Assembly (NCBI GenBank): GCA_963668495.1
Contig: OY764545.1
Span: 1,054,001 to 1,118,000 of the forward strand
Direction of reading: 5' to 3'
Source: Oleispirillum sp963668495
GTDB lineage: Bacteria > Pseudomonadota > Alphaproteobacteria > Rhodospirillales > Rhodospirillaceae
Length of the DNA stretch: 64,000 nt
Below the pieces are notes generated by a model, which was not told the DNA's origin, did not search any database, and saw only the letters and a list, made by a program, of their open reading frames with translations. The stretch's first letter is position 1. The number at the start of each line of letters is the position of its first letter. Shown here piece after piece: positions 42,932 to 51,730 of the stretch. The translations under genes and the position numbers were made by a program.

Positions 42932-45415
42932 TTAGGCCATGGCGTTTTCCGGTGTGTCGCCGTTGGATAAGCTTTGAACCAGTTGTTCAAGTTTTGAAGC
43001 AATGGACAGCATGTTGTCAGATGCCTGTTGCAGATGTTGGGCTCTTTGATTGCCTTCATTTGCCGCAGATAGGGATTCCTTGGCGGAGTATATGGACGTT
43101 GTGACCTGTTCCGCCGTGTCCATGCACAGGCTGGAAACCTGTGTCGCCCCGGCAGAAATATCCTGAATGTCAGAAGTTACGCTGTGGGCCTCGGTTGCCA
43201 TCAGGGACATTTGTGATTGCAGGCGTTCTGATGCCGCGTTCTGGGCGTGGGTTGCTTCTGTAACGGCTTGAGCGGCGGCCTGTAGTCCCTCGATGACCGT
43301 ATCGATACCATGCATAGAGGTCGTGACATCATTGGCACCCTCGCCAATTGCCATGATCCGGCTTTCGATGTCTTCCACCGCATGGGCTGTTTGCTGCGCC
43401 AGTAATTTGACTTCTCCGGCGACGACGGCAAAGCCCTTGCCCGCGTCACCGCTGCGGGCGGCCTCAATGGTTGCGTTGAGGGCCAGCAGATTGGTTTGCG
43501 CCGCAATGTCCGCAATCAGTTTCAATACGGTTTTGATATCTTCAGCCACAGTTTGCAATTGTTTGGCTTTTTCAAGGCCGATTTGTGACTTCTGCACGGC
43601 GTCTTGAATGTACGCATTGGTTTCAGCCGTGCTTTCCGTAATGCAGATGACGCCGGACGTAACGGCTTCAATCTCATTAGCTGTAGCATTGACCAGGCTG
43701 GCTGTGGATTGGGCAGCCTTTGCAATACGCATGGTTTGGCTTTCCATGTCATGGGCGCTGGTTAGAATTTCTGACATGGCATGGCTGACGGCTTCTGTGT
43801 TGCCGTGCAATTGGTGGGCGCGGTCGGCAGCCGTTGCGGACTGCGACGACAGGTCACGGGAAATGGCCTGAAGGTCGGAGGCCGCATCGACCATATCGCG
43901 GGAGGTCGCGGCAATACCACGGATCAAGGCATGGTTACGGCTCATCAATTCGTTAAAGTGAAAGGCAAGCTCTGCGGCTTCATCGCCGCCATGGGCGTCA
44001 ACGGGTTTATAGGTTTCCCCGCTCATGGCTTGTTTCATGCCCAAAATGACATGGCCCGTGCCAAGAGTTGCCGCATGTTCGGCATAATTCAGGCCGCGTT
44101 CTTCGTCTTCACGATCCACTCGCAATCCACCCATGAATTTATCAATGATGCGAAGGATGATATAGGACAACCCGAAACCCCAAATGAAGCATAGGATGAC
44201 GCCTTCTGCCTGAATTGCAAATTGCGATAGGCGTTCGCCGGTGGCGAGTTTGTCCGGTTTTGCAAAGAACGCAACAGCAAGGGTGCCCCATGCCCCTGCG
44301 AACCCGTGGACCGGGATCGCGCCAATGGCATCATCAAGTTTGAATTTTTGCGTCATGACCTCATGGGTAGCAATGCAGACTGCGCTTGCTGTAAGGCCTA
44401 TGGCGACGGCACCCCACATGGTGACCGCATCACAGCCGGCGGTAATGCCGACCAATCCAGCCAGAACACCGTTAATGGCGCGATCCGGGCGATAGTGCCC
44501 GTCCATCTTGCGTCCAAGGAACATGCCAAACAGTCCTCCAACACCGCCGGAAACAATGGTATTGGCAATAATGTGAGAGAATACGGGAGTTCCGGCTGTG
44601 GTTGACCCGCCATTGAAGCCAATCCAGCCAATCCACAGGACTAAGCAGCCCATGGTCGCCAATACTGGGCTGTGTCCGGTAATTTCAATGGGGTTGCCGT
44701 TTTGATCAAAGCGTCCGATGCGTGGGCCGATGACGATGACGGCAGCCAGCGCAACCCATGCGCCGAGCGAATGCACAACCGTTGATCCGGCAAAATCAAT
44801 GAAGCCTTGATCGCCTAAAAAGGCAGGGTTGTCTGTGTGTAATAAATTGCCCCATGCCCAGTGACCAAAGATTGGGTAGATGACCACGGCTGTGATGGCT
44901 GCAATCAGTAAGTAGCCATCAAATTTCATGCGTTCGGCAACGGCGCCGGAGACAATAGTGGCTGCGGTGCCGCAGAACACCAGTTGAAAGACAAAGAAGG
45001 TAAAGGTCCAGTCTTCCACGTTATCAAAGGCAAATAATTCCCAATCAAAACCAGCCAGCCCAAGTCCGCCAATTGAGTGACCAAACATGATCATAAAGCC
45101 GACTGCGCCGAACAGCACCGTTGCCAGAATAAAGTCGGCAATATTTTTTTGCGCCACATTGATGGAGTTTTTGGAGCGGACAAATCCGGCCTCTAACAGC
45201 AGAAAACCTGCCTGCATGAAGAACACCAAGGTTGCAGCAACCATGGTCCACACGTGGTCCAGATTGACTTGTCCTTGGTGGCTGCTGGTTTCAATACGTT
45301 GCAGACGTGCCGCCCAATCCGGTTGGTGAGGGTCGATGTCAGCCAGAGCAATCTCAGGAACTATAAGAAAGCCGAAAAGGAGGCATAAGAGGATGCCGTA
45401 GGTTTTTTTTGTCAT
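42932..45415 (-). CDS. Ammonium transporter fused to a chemoreceptor signalling domain
   Basis: The 827-residue protein joins two families in one uninterrupted frame. After a signal peptide (1-25), residues 50-430 are a complete Amt channel with 11 helices: DHVWTMVAATLVFFMQAGFLLLEAGFVRSKN, DFAGSTVVH (Asp207, His215), WIGWIGFNGG, and IPVHGFAGAWG (His370), so the twin histidines and the ammonium-site residues are kept. A typical Amt tail (REDEERGLNYAEH) runs to a HAMP-like stretch (about 475-500) and a methyl-accepting chemotaxis coiled coil with the tip NLLALNATIEAARSGDAGKGFAVVAGEV (about 642-670). GGGAG lies nine bases before the ATG. There is no glnK beside it. Ammonium taxis or sensing is inferred; Amt-kinase and Amt-cyclase fusions are known in other bacteria. 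Confidence 0.93.
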   Translation of the reverse strand: MTKKTYGILLCLLFGFLIVPEIALADIDPHQPDWAARLQRIETSSHQGQVNLDHVWTMVAATLVFFMQAGFLLLEAGFVRSKNSINVAQKNIADFILATVLFGAVGFMIMFGHSIGGLGLAGFDWELFAFDNVEDWTFTFFVFQLVFCGTAATIVSGAVAERMKFDGYLLIAAITAVVIYPIFGHWAWGNLLHTDNPAFLGDQGFIDFAGSTVVHSLGAWVALAAVIVIGPRIGRFDQNGNPIEITGHSPVLATMGCLVLWIGWIGFNGGSTTAGTPVFSHIIANTIVSGGVGGLFGMFLGRKMDGHYRPDRAINGVLAGLVGITAGCDAVTMWGAVAIGLTASAVCIATHEVMTQKFKLDDAIGAIPVHGFAGAWGTLAVAFFAKPDKLATGERLSQFAIQAEGVILCFIWGFGLSYIILRIIDKFMGGLRVDREDEERGLNYAEHAATLGTGHVILGMKQAMSGETYKPVDAHGGDEAAELAFHFNELMSRNHALIRGIAATSRDMVDAASDLQAISRDLSSQSATAADRAHQLHGNTEAVSHAMSEILTSAHDMESQTMRIAKAAQSTASLVNATANEIEAVTSGVICITESTAETNAYIQDAVQKSQIGLEKAKQLQTVAEDIKTVLKLIADIAAQTNLLALNATIEAARSGDAGKGFAVVAGEVKLLAQQTAHAVEDIESRIMAIGEGANDVTTSMHGIDTVIEGLQAAAQAVTEATHAQNAASERLQSQMSLMATEAHSVTSDIQDISAGATQVSSLCMDTAEQVTTSIYSAKESLSAANEGNQRAQHLQQASDNMLSIASKLEQLVQSLSNGDTPENAMA

Positions 45416-45818
45416 TGTTTTTGCTCCCAGGTTGTTCGGGGCATGAGGCGTGTGCCGCGTTTTTGTGCCGTTAGGGTCTGATGTCCAAGCAATGGGAAAA
45501 TGTTAGGCACGAAAAAAATGACTGTAAAACAAATATGACTACTTTTAATGCAAAACAGCAATTTGCCGAAAAAATAGGCATGCAAATGCCGCGGTTGTAA
45601 GCAACATCTGGTGACTGTTACAAGAAACTATGGGGCGAAGCTGCTTTCGTGAATGTCGCCAATTTCTGTAAGATCACGAGTCGAAAATTGCGCTCGGGTT
45701 GGGGCGCTTCAAGTTAGGGTCGTTAATCGTTACAAGATAACCCCCAAATTGTTGAAAGTTGCTCCTGATACGTGCATAGTCTCTTGGATTTTCATTTGGG
45801 GGACTATGTGAGGGTGTT
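45416..45818. other. Intergenic region between Amt-chemoreceptor and CsgG operon
   Basis: No gene is seen in these 403 bases between two divergent units. The stretch 45500-45620 is AT-rich and includes a small hairpin GGCAT-GCAA-ATGCC (45577-45590). I looked for a sigma-54 promoter or NtrC site on the Amt side and found only a poor GG/GC pair with wrong spacing. Confidence 0.5.
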
Positions 45819-46787
45819 ATGCATATGTTTCGGTCCTTAGTTGTCGCTGGGCTGGCCGCGAGCCTTAGCGCGTGTGTATCAGTCCAACATGCACCGGAGA
45901 AAGTTGAGCCGCCTGTGACCCGTGCCGCAGCCACGGAAGCTCAGGTTCTGGCCAATGTCCCGGAAGCGCGCGTGTTGAAACGTAAAATTGCCATCGGTCG
46001 GTTTAGCAATGAAACCCGGTATGGTCGGACATTCCTGCGGGATGGGGATGCCGACCCACTGGGTAAGCAGGCATCGGATATGTTGTCCGCCCGGCTTGTG
46101 GAATCTGGGCAGTTCCTGATTTTTGAACGCCCGGACATCAAAAAACTGCAGGCTGAAAATTCCCTGACCGGGGCGCAGGCCAATTTGATTGGTGTGGACG
46201 CGTTGATCCTTGGGTCTGTGACGGAATTTGGTCGCAAAACCGTTGGGCAGGCTGGCTTTATGGGCGCCACCAAAAAACAGGTGGCCCATGCCAAGGTTGA
46301 GATCCGACTGGCGGATCCCAGAACCGGCCATGTGTTTTTCTCAGCCTCTGGGCAGGGGGAATCCACAAATGAGGCCGCCAATACCTTTGGGTTCAATAAT
46401 CGTTCAGATTATGACGCAACCTTGAATGACAAGGCAATCGGTGCCGCCGTTAGTGATGTCATGAACAGTTTGGTCACCAAGTTGACCGAGCGTCCGTGGC
46501 GAACGGATATTTTGAAGGTGTCTGGCTCTCGGGTGTTTATTTCCGGTGGTGAACGGCAAGGCATTCGGCTTGGTGATGAATTGATCGTCATGCGTGAAGG
46601 TGAAAAAATTAAAAGCGGTCAAACCGGTTTTATGATTACGCTGCCGGGTTCGGAAGTTGCAGCCCTGCGTGTGGTCAGCCAATTCGGCACCAATGAGACT
46701 GACGAAGGGTCTGTGTGTCAGATTGTTCGCGGCAAGGTTCCGCACAATACCAAGGGACTGTTTGTTGAGGGGGGAGCTGACCTGTGA
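45819..46787 (+). CDS. CsgG/HfaB-family lipoprotein
   Basis: The 322-residue product has a lipobox LSAC with Cys19. The CsgG-type core shows IAIGRFSNETRYG, LGKQASDMLSARLVESGQFLIFERPDI, and GVDALILGSVTEFG. CsgG forms outer-membrane secretion pores for curli and HfaB helps holdfast attachment; here no curli genes are near. The downstream DUF4810 and DUF799 lipoproteins often accompany this CsgG subtype, for example in Neisseria. The stop overlaps the next start. Two possible starts (45819, 45825) differ by two residues. Confidence 0.88.
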   Translation: MHMFRSLVVAGLAASLSACVSVQHAPEKVEPPVTRAAATEAQVLANVPEARVLKRKIAIGRFSNETRYGRTFLRDGDADPLGKQASDMLSARLVESGQFLIFERPDIKKLQAENSLTGAQANLIGVDALILGSVTEFGRKTVGQAGFMGATKKQVAHAKVEIRLADPRTGHVFFSASGQGESTNEAANTFGFNNRSDYDATLNDKAIGAAVSDVMNSLVTKLTERPWRTDILKVSGSRVFISGGERQGIRLGDELIVMREGEKIKSGQTGFMITLPGSEVAALRVVSQFGTNETDEGSVCQIVRGKVPHNTKGLFVEGGADL

Positions 46788-47095
46788 TGAAGAAATTTAT
46801 GATCCTGTGCGGGCTTGTCGTTACCTTGACAGCCTGCAATCAAAACCCGACGACCGTGACGCGTTCGGTAGATTCCAGGCCTTCAATCGTCGTGATGGGG
46901 GCTCCTTATGGTGCGACGTTCTCGATTGACGGCGTTGCAATTGGCAATGTGGATGATGATAAGGCGGTCTTGGTTGAGCCGGGCACTCATGTGGTCCGAG
47001 TGTATAGCCGTGATGGCACATTGCTGCACAAAGAAAAGGTCTATACCGGAGGTAGCACCCTGCGCGAAATTCGTTTGCCGGGGAGTAAACTGTAA
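46787..47095 (+). CDS. Small PEGA-like lipoprotein
   Basis: The 102-residue lipoprotein has a signal and lipobox LTAC (Cys17). Its mature part contains YGATFSIDGVAIGNVDDDKAVLVEPGTHVVRVYSRDG, matching the PEGA beta-sandwich pattern (...V.ID G...; PGTH.V.V), a surface-associated domain. The start is ATG 46787, overlapping the CsgG stop (TGATG); GTG 46784 is possible. It is the extra member in what is usually a three-gene set. The stop overlaps the next ATG by one base. Confidence 0.75.
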   Translation: MKKFMILCGLVVTLTACNQNPTTVTRSVDSRPSIVVMGAPYGATFSIDGVAIGNVDDDKAVLVEPGTHVVRVYSRDGTLLHKEKVYTGGSTLREIRLPGSKL

Positions 47096-47544
47096 TGAAG
47101 TCTTTTGTTAAGGCTGTCGGTGGCTGCGCACTGGCTTTGGTCCTGACCGCGTGTGGACCGGAACGTATGTATTCATGGGGGCAATACGATGATGCCATGT
47201 ATCAGTATGCCCAAGACGTAAACGAGCAAGCTGATTTCCAGAAAGCATTGCTGGACATCATCCAAACCAATGAAACAGCAGGCAAAAAGGTGCCGCCGGG
47301 GGTTTATGCCGAGTACGGATACCAAATGCTGGAAGGTGGTCGGGTCAAGGATGCCGTCAAATTCTTTGAAATGGAAAAGACGGAATGGCCGGAAGCAATT
47401 GCTTTCATGGATACCATGATTGCCTATGCCAATGGGGGCGGGTCTGTGAAGTCCTCGTCTGAGGCGGCAAAGCAGGCCGAGCTGAAATCTGGACAAGAAC
47501 AAAAAGTGGCGGTTGAGCGTCGCGCGACGGAGGCCGCCCAATGA
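47095..47544 (+). CDS. DUF4810 lipoprotein
   Basis: The 149-residue product has a lipobox LTAC (Cys20) followed by the DUF4810 signature MYSWGQYDDAMYQYAQ. The remaining helices (AEYGYQMLEGGRVKDAVKFFEMEKTEWPEAIAFMDTMI) look TPR-like. DUF4810 proteins co-occur with CsgG-like and DUF799 lipoproteins and may form an outer-membrane complex. It overlaps the next gene by four bases (ATGA). Confidence 0.88.
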   Translation: MKSFVKAVGGCALALVLTACGPERMYSWGQYDDAMYQYAQDVNEQADFQKALLDIIQTNETAGKKVPPGVYAEYGYQMLEGGRVKDAVKFFEMEKTEWPEAIAFMDTMIAYANGGGSVKSSSEAAKQAELKSGQEQKVAVERRATEAAQ

Positions 47545-48317
47545 GAATCCTGCATGTGTTGTGCCTATTGGTGTCGGTGATTTCGCTCTCAGCGTGTCAA
47601 ACGACGCAGCAAAGTAAAGATTATAGCCACTTTCGTGAAGTTGACCCGCGCAGCATTTTGATTGTGCCGGTGGTCAATGAAACTGTGGAATTGACGGCAC
47701 CCGACTACTTCCTGTCTTCAATTTCCATCCCGGTGGCGGAACGTGGCTACTATGTTTTCCCCGTGCATTTGGTCAAACGGGTGATGGAAGATGATGGCCT
47801 GTCTGATGCGGATATGGTCCATGCGGCCCCGACAGAACGTCTGGCAGAGATGTTTGGTGCAGATTCCGTCATGTATGTGCGGATTAAACAATGGACATCA
47901 CAATATTTGTTGGTGCGCACGGATACGACTGTATCCATGGAGTACGTTCTGAAAGATGGCGAAACCGGGGAAACCATCTGGAAAGATGAACAAACCATGG
48001 TTTACAGCCCCAATGGTTCAGCGGGTGATCCCTTTGGACTGTTGGTGCAAATGGCGATTGCTGCTGCGGAGCGTTTATCGCCGAACTACATGCCATTGGC
48101 GCATCAGGCGAACACTATAGCCATGACCACCAAACGCACCGGTTTGCCGGGTGGCCCGTATTCCAAACGGTATGGCAAGGATGCTGCTGACTTCCCCAGT
48201 AAGATCAGCCAAACCGCAGAGCAAGATGTTCGCGAAAAAGCTGCGGCACAGCAGGCTGCGGATCAGGCAGCGGGTCAGCAGGAAACTGCCGCCGAAAAGG
48301 TCGGGCAGTCCCTGTAG
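47541..48317 (+). CDS. DUF799 (GNA1162-like) lipoprotein
   Basis: The 258-residue lipoprotein has a lipobox LSAC (Cys19). The core matches the GNA1162 family: DPRSILIVPVVNETVELTAPDYFLSSISIPVAERGYYVFPVHLVKRVMEDDGL and FGADSVMYVRIKQWTSQYLL. The C-terminal 40 residues are Ala/Gln-rich and probably helical or disordered. It is the last of four overlapping lipoprotein genes, followed by a terminator. Neisseria GNA1162 is a vaccine antigen candidate of unknown role. Confidence 0.88.
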   Translation: MRILHVLCLLVSVISLSACQTTQQSKDYSHFREVDPRSILIVPVVNETVELTAPDYFLSSISIPVAERGYYVFPVHLVKRVMEDDGLSDADMVHAAPTERLAEMFGADSVMYVRIKQWTSQYLLVRTDTTVSMEYVLKDGETGETIWKDEQTMVYSPNGSAGDPFGLLVQMAIAAAERLSPNYMPLAHQANTIAMTTKRTGLPGGPYSKRYGKDAADFPSKISQTAEQDVREKAAAQQAADQAAGQQETAAEKVGQSL

Positions 48318-48334
48318 TCTGTGTTGATAGATGC

Positions 48335-48366
48335 AAAAAGGCCGGAGCATCCCTCCGGCCTTTTTT
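48335..48366. terminator. Bidirectional terminator after the lipoprotein operon
   Basis: AAAAAGGCCGGAG pairs with CTCCGGCCTTTTT around CATCC. T-runs on both strands serve this operon and the convergent amidase gene. Confidence 0.9.
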
Positions 48367-48370
48367 GTGG

Positions 48371-49756
48371 TTATGAGGTAGTATGCAGTAAGCGTTCAAC
48401 CGCTGAGGCAAAATTCAGAATCTTGGCTTCAGAACCGCCCTCGCCAAGTATTTGCAAGCCAATGGGAAGGCCGTTATGGGTCTGCCCCATGGGAATGCTG
48501 ATGCCGCATAAATCAAGGTAGTTGGCCCAACGGGTGAAGCGTGACATGGGCATATGGGTTTCGTCTACGTCTCTTAGTGGAGACGCCGGAATGGCTGTGG
48601 TGGGCAATAAAATCACATCCAAATGGGCAATGCGTTGCCGGAAGTCTTGGATTGCAATTTTACGGCTATCCAAAGCTTTGGTGTACTCCTGCTGTGTGAT
48701 TGTGCTGCCGGACAGCATGCGCAGGCGCACGAATGGATCCATGGGGTGCGTAAAATCTGTGACCAAATGCCCGACATTGGCGAACCCCTCATAATTCATG
48801 ATGGTGCCATTCAAATGCTGATAATCCAGAGGGGGCAGAGGAAGTGTAAGAGACTCTGTGCCCATGCCCGCATTTCTGAGCTTGGTCAGGGCTTCAATAA
48901 AGGCATCTTCGATTTCCGGGTCTAAGGGTTCAAGCAGCCCCGGATCAACAATGCCCGCAGACGTGGTTGCCAAATTGGTTGGTGCATTGGCATGGGCTGT
49001 TCCGGTTAATGCTTCCAACAGCAGACGTGCATCATCTACCGTATTGGTCATGGGGCCAATGGTGTCCAACGTCTGGCTTAAGGGGGCTACTCCAGTCTTG
49101 TCTATGAGGCCACTGGTCGTCTTCAGTCCGACAATACCGCACAGAGCGGAAGGGATACGGATTGAACCGCCTGTGTCTGACCCAAGCGCACAGGGAACCA
49201 TGCCGGATGCAACCGCAACACCGGAGCCACTGCTGGAACCGCCCGCAACCCGTTGGATTTCAGTGTTGTGGGGATTAATCGGCGTTCCCATTGCCGCATT
49301 AGTCCCCCAACTGCCTAAGGCAAACTCAACCATATGCAACTTGCCCAAAACCACCATGCCCGCATCCACCAAACGTTGGACACAGGTTGCATTGGTTTTC
49401 GCCGGGGTGGTGCCATACGCTCGGGAGCCGAATGTGGTGATTGACCCGGCAACATCAGCCAAATCTTTAATTGCTACCGGGATGCCATGCAAAGGACCGC
49501 GCACGGCACCGGCTGCACGTTCTGCATCCAATCGGGTGGCGGCGGTCAATGCCTCCTCTGCGAATACCTCGATAAAAGCATGCAGGCGAGGGTTATCAGC
49601 CGCAATGCGGTCAAGGCAAAACTGGGTTAGGTTAACAGAAGTCAAACTGCCGTCGTTCATGCGTGCGCATAGGGTGGACAGGGGCAATTGGGACAACAAG
49701 GGGGCGGATGCTTGGTGTGGTGCGTGCATGGGGAAATCTTCTGAATGGCTGGGCAT
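48371..49756 (-). CDS. Amidase signature family enzyme
   Basis: The product of about 461 residues is an amidase-signature hydrolase. The catalytic Ser-cisSer-Lys set is visible: Lys97 in VAIKDLADVAG, Ser174-176 in AGGSSSGSG, and Ser198 in GSDTGGSIRIPSALCGIVGLK. It hydrolyses amides such as aryl or aliphatic amides; it could also be a GatA relative, but gatB/gatC are absent and the ending differs, so a stand-alone amidase is preferred. The start is uncertain: ATG 49756 has no ribosome binding site, while ATG 49729 has AGAAG eight bases upstream. Confidence 0.87.
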   Translation of the reverse strand: MPSHSEDFPMHAPHQASAPLLSQLPLSTLCARMNDGSLTSVNLTQFCLDRIAADNPRLHAFIEVFAEEALTAATRLDAERAAGAVRGPLHGIPVAIKDLADVAGSITTFGSRAYGTTPAKTNATCVQRLVDAGMVVLGKLHMVEFALGSWGTNAAMGTPINPHNTEIQRVAGGSSSGSGVAVASGMVPCALGSDTGGSIRIPSALCGIVGLKTTSGLIDKTGVAPLSQTLDTIGPMTNTVDDARLLLEALTGTAHANAPTNLATTSAGIVDPGLLEPLDPEIEDAFIEALTKLRNAGMGTESLTLPLPPLDYQHLNGTIMNYEGFANVGHLVTDFTHPMDPFVRLRMLSGSTITQQEYTKALDSRKIAIQDFRQRIAHLDVILLPTTAIPASPLRDVDETHMPMSRFTRWANYLDLCGISIPMGQTHNGLPIGLQILGEGGSEAKILNFASAVERLLHTTS

Positions 49757-49963
49757 GTCAAAACTTGCTTGGGTAGATATGGTGTGTTTTGCGTGAAATG
49801 TCAGCCTGTCCTATATGTTGGGGAGCTGTCACCAGATGAAGGACTTAAGCTTTTCTGGCGTTTTCTGGTTTGAAGTGGCAGACTGCCCGATGCCCTGCAC
49901 GTGGTTTGTGCCAATGGGGTGCATGCCGTACGGTTCATGAAAATATAGAAAGGATCAAACCCA

Positions 49964-50485
49964 ATGGCGATTATTCCGAAATTCCGAGGCTTCTGGCTTG
50001 GAGTCTGCGCCATGGTTCTGCTGCCGCTATTTATGTCTCCGGCCGTGGCTGCCGGTCTTAAAAACGGGGATACCTTTGGTGATTGGATTGCAGATTGTCC
50101 AGTCGCCCCCAATGGTCAGGCCATTCCCTGTCGTCTTGTTCAGGTTCAGGATGCCAAGACTTCTAATGGGCAAACTGTTAAGTTGATTAAGGCTGCGATT
50201 ATGCCATTGCCCAATGGTCAGAAAATTCTGATGGGACATTTACCGTTGGGGTATTTTGTTCCTGCGGGTGTCGCGTTTACCGTTGATGACAAAAAAGTTG
50301 CGGGCCTGATTTTGCAACGGTGCGTTTCTCAGGGGTGTGAAGCTGCAACGGAATTCACGCCGGAACTGGCTGCCGCCATGCGCAAGGGCAAGGAAGGCAA
50401 AATTGAGTTCCGTTTGGGGAAGCAGATTGGCTACTTGACGATTTCACTGAATGGAATCAGTAAGGCTCTTGATGGCTTGAAGTAA
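49964..50485 (+). CDS. Invasion-associated locus B (IalB) family protein
   Basis: The 173-residue product has a signal peptide (about 1-29, ending PAVAA) and the IalB signature NGDTFGDWIADCPVAPN...PCRLVQVQ near the N-terminus, with LPLGYFVPAGVAFTVDDKKVAGLILQRCVSQGCEA later. Paired Cys suggest disulfides in the periplasm. IalB-like proteins are common in alphaproteobacteria and mostly uncharacterised; the name comes from Bartonella erythrocyte invasion and does not imply pathogenicity here. AAAGGA lies nine bases before the ATG. Confidence 0.85.
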   Translation: MAIIPKFRGFWLGVCAMVLLPLFMSPAVAAGLKNGDTFGDWIADCPVAPNGQAIPCRLVQVQDAKTSNGQTVKLIKAAIMPLPNGQKILMGHLPLGYFVPAGVAFTVDDKKVAGLILQRCVSQGCEAATEFTPELAAAMRKGKEGKIEFRLGKQIGYLTISLNGISKALDGLK

Positions 50486-50505
50486 GCCAGTTTATTTAAG
50501 CTAAC

Positions 50506-50555
50506 AAAACGCAACGTTGGGGGCCTTTGATGGTTGTCTGGCGTTGCGTTTTTTT
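50506..50555 (+). terminator. Terminator after the IalB-like gene
   Basis: AAAACGCAACG pairs with CGTTGCGTTTT across a long loop, followed by a run of T. Downstream, AAGCCTA-AC-TAGGCTT at 50568-50583 is a separate perfect palindrome that may be an operator of the next gene. Confidence 0.8.
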
Positions 50556-50567
50556 GTGTGGACGGGG

Positions 50568-50583
50568 AAGCCTAACTAGGCTT
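50568..50583. promoter_or_regulatory. Palindrome upstream of the outer-membrane barrel gene
   Basis: AAGCCTA-AC-TAGGCTT is a 7+2+7 perfect inverted repeat. A second one, GGCTCA-A-TGAGCC, lies at 50637-50649, nearer the start. No regulator is recognised. Confidence 0.35.
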
Positions 50584-50692
50584 AGGACCTGTTAGTTCGG
50601 AAGTGCTTCAATTTGTAAACAGCAATGTTGTCATGGCTCAATGAGCCGTGATAATTCATAAGAAATATATGCTTTCATTAAAGGGGGTAGAA

Positions 50693-51472
50693 GTGCGCCA
50701 CACACCGAAGTATCTTGCGTTTACTTGTGCCGTAGCTGTCGGCGGCATGTTGTTCTCGACCCAGTCATCTGCGAACGAGCCAGACTGGACAGGGTTTTAC
50801 GTTGGACTGGCGCTCGGTGCAACATACGGCATGAGCAATCCGGATACGGTTGGAGTAGGTAGCCCCTACTTCACTAGTGATGATCCCGAGGTTCAGCGTC
50901 CTTACCTGCAAGAAAGACTGGATGACCTTGCCTTGAATGGCGCAGTTTTGGGCGGATATGATCATCAAAGCGGTCAGTTTGTATATGGGATCGAAGCAGA
51001 TCTCTCGGTTATGGGCTATTCTGCCAGCACCTCGTCCGGGCCGGTCAGATACAATTCTGCGGCCGTCGATTTCAATGTCAGCTCGTCGCTGAAAACCAAC
51101 TTTGCGTTCAGCATTCGCCCCAAGATCGGGTATGCCGTTGGGGACTGGATGCTCCATGCTGCAGCTGGTCCATCGATTGGTTATTTCGACTATGATTTCC
51201 GCTATACCGATACCAACGACGCTGGTGTAAACAGTGATTTCAGTAAAAGCACGCTTGCCCTTGGTGTTTCATCCGGGCTTGGCGCATCCTACCAGCTTAA
51301 TGATGGCTGGATGCTGCGTGGTGACTACGTTTTGAACTATTACCCCGAAGTTATTGATGAACGCCAATCTTTCTTCAGAAACGCTGGCGGCACGGACTAC
51401 CGTGCATCATTTGATCATCAACTTGATTACCTGTCGCAGAACCTGCGGGTTGCTTTGATCAAAAGGTTCTGA
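50693..51472 (+). CDS. Outer-membrane beta-barrel protein
   Basis: The 259-residue product has a signal peptide (about 1-27) and then alternating polar/hydrophobic strands: TGFYVGLALGATYGMS, LNGAVLGGYDHQSGQFVYGIEADLSV, WMLHAAAGPSIGYFDYDF, ALGVSSGLGASYQLNDGWMLRGDYVLNYY, ending in the outer-membrane terminal Phe (VALIKRF). It resembles small OmpA/Opa/Omp31-like 8-strand porins common in alphaproteobacteria. The start is GTG at 50693, five bases after AAGGGGG; other in-frame starts (50648, 50669) have no such site. Confidence 0.82.
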   Translation: MRHTPKYLAFTCAVAVGGMLFSTQSSANEPDWTGFYVGLALGATYGMSNPDTVGVGSPYFTSDDPEVQRPYLQERLDDLALNGAVLGGYDHQSGQFVYGIEADLSVMGYSASTSSGPVRYNSAAVDFNVSSSLKTNFAFSIRPKIGYAVGDWMLHAAAGPSIGYFDYDFRYTDTNDAGVNSDFSKSTLALGVSSGLGASYQLNDGWMLRGDYVLNYYPEVIDERQSFFRNAGGTDYRASFDHQLDYLSQNLRVALIKRF

Positions 51473-51499
51473 GTTACAGCAACTTGATCACAGAGAACG

Positions 51500-51541
51500 C
51501 AAGGCGACCTCAAAAGAGTGTCGCCTTTCGTTTTCGTTCTT
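51500..51541 (+). terminator. Terminator after the outer-membrane barrel gene
   Basis: AAGGCGAC pairs with GTCGCCTT around CTCAAAAGAGT, followed by TCGTTTTCGTT. The T-run is interrupted but the stem is clear. Confidence 0.7.
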
Positions 51542-51730
51542 GTCTTCTGCATGGTGTTCTAGAACAGTTTGATTTTGTCGCAGGAACAAGTCCGCACTTC
51601 TTTACACATGATTATCTGGGTATTGAAGCCATTATGGCTGAAGCCGCGTTGTTTCCCTTGTTTTTGCAGTAATCTTGCGGTTGCTCGGCGGGCATGGCAA
51701 AGTTGCGCCACTTTGCGTTGTGAGGTTGCC

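Noticed and set aside
45416..45560. Possible sigma-54 promoter for the Amt-chemoreceptor gene
   Set aside because: A CGGCAC element has a GC pair at nine rather than ten bases, so the -24/-12 spacing is wrong.
48371..49756. Calling the amidase gatA
   Set aside because: gatB and gatC are not adjacent and the C-terminal part does not look like GatA; a stand-alone amidase fits better.
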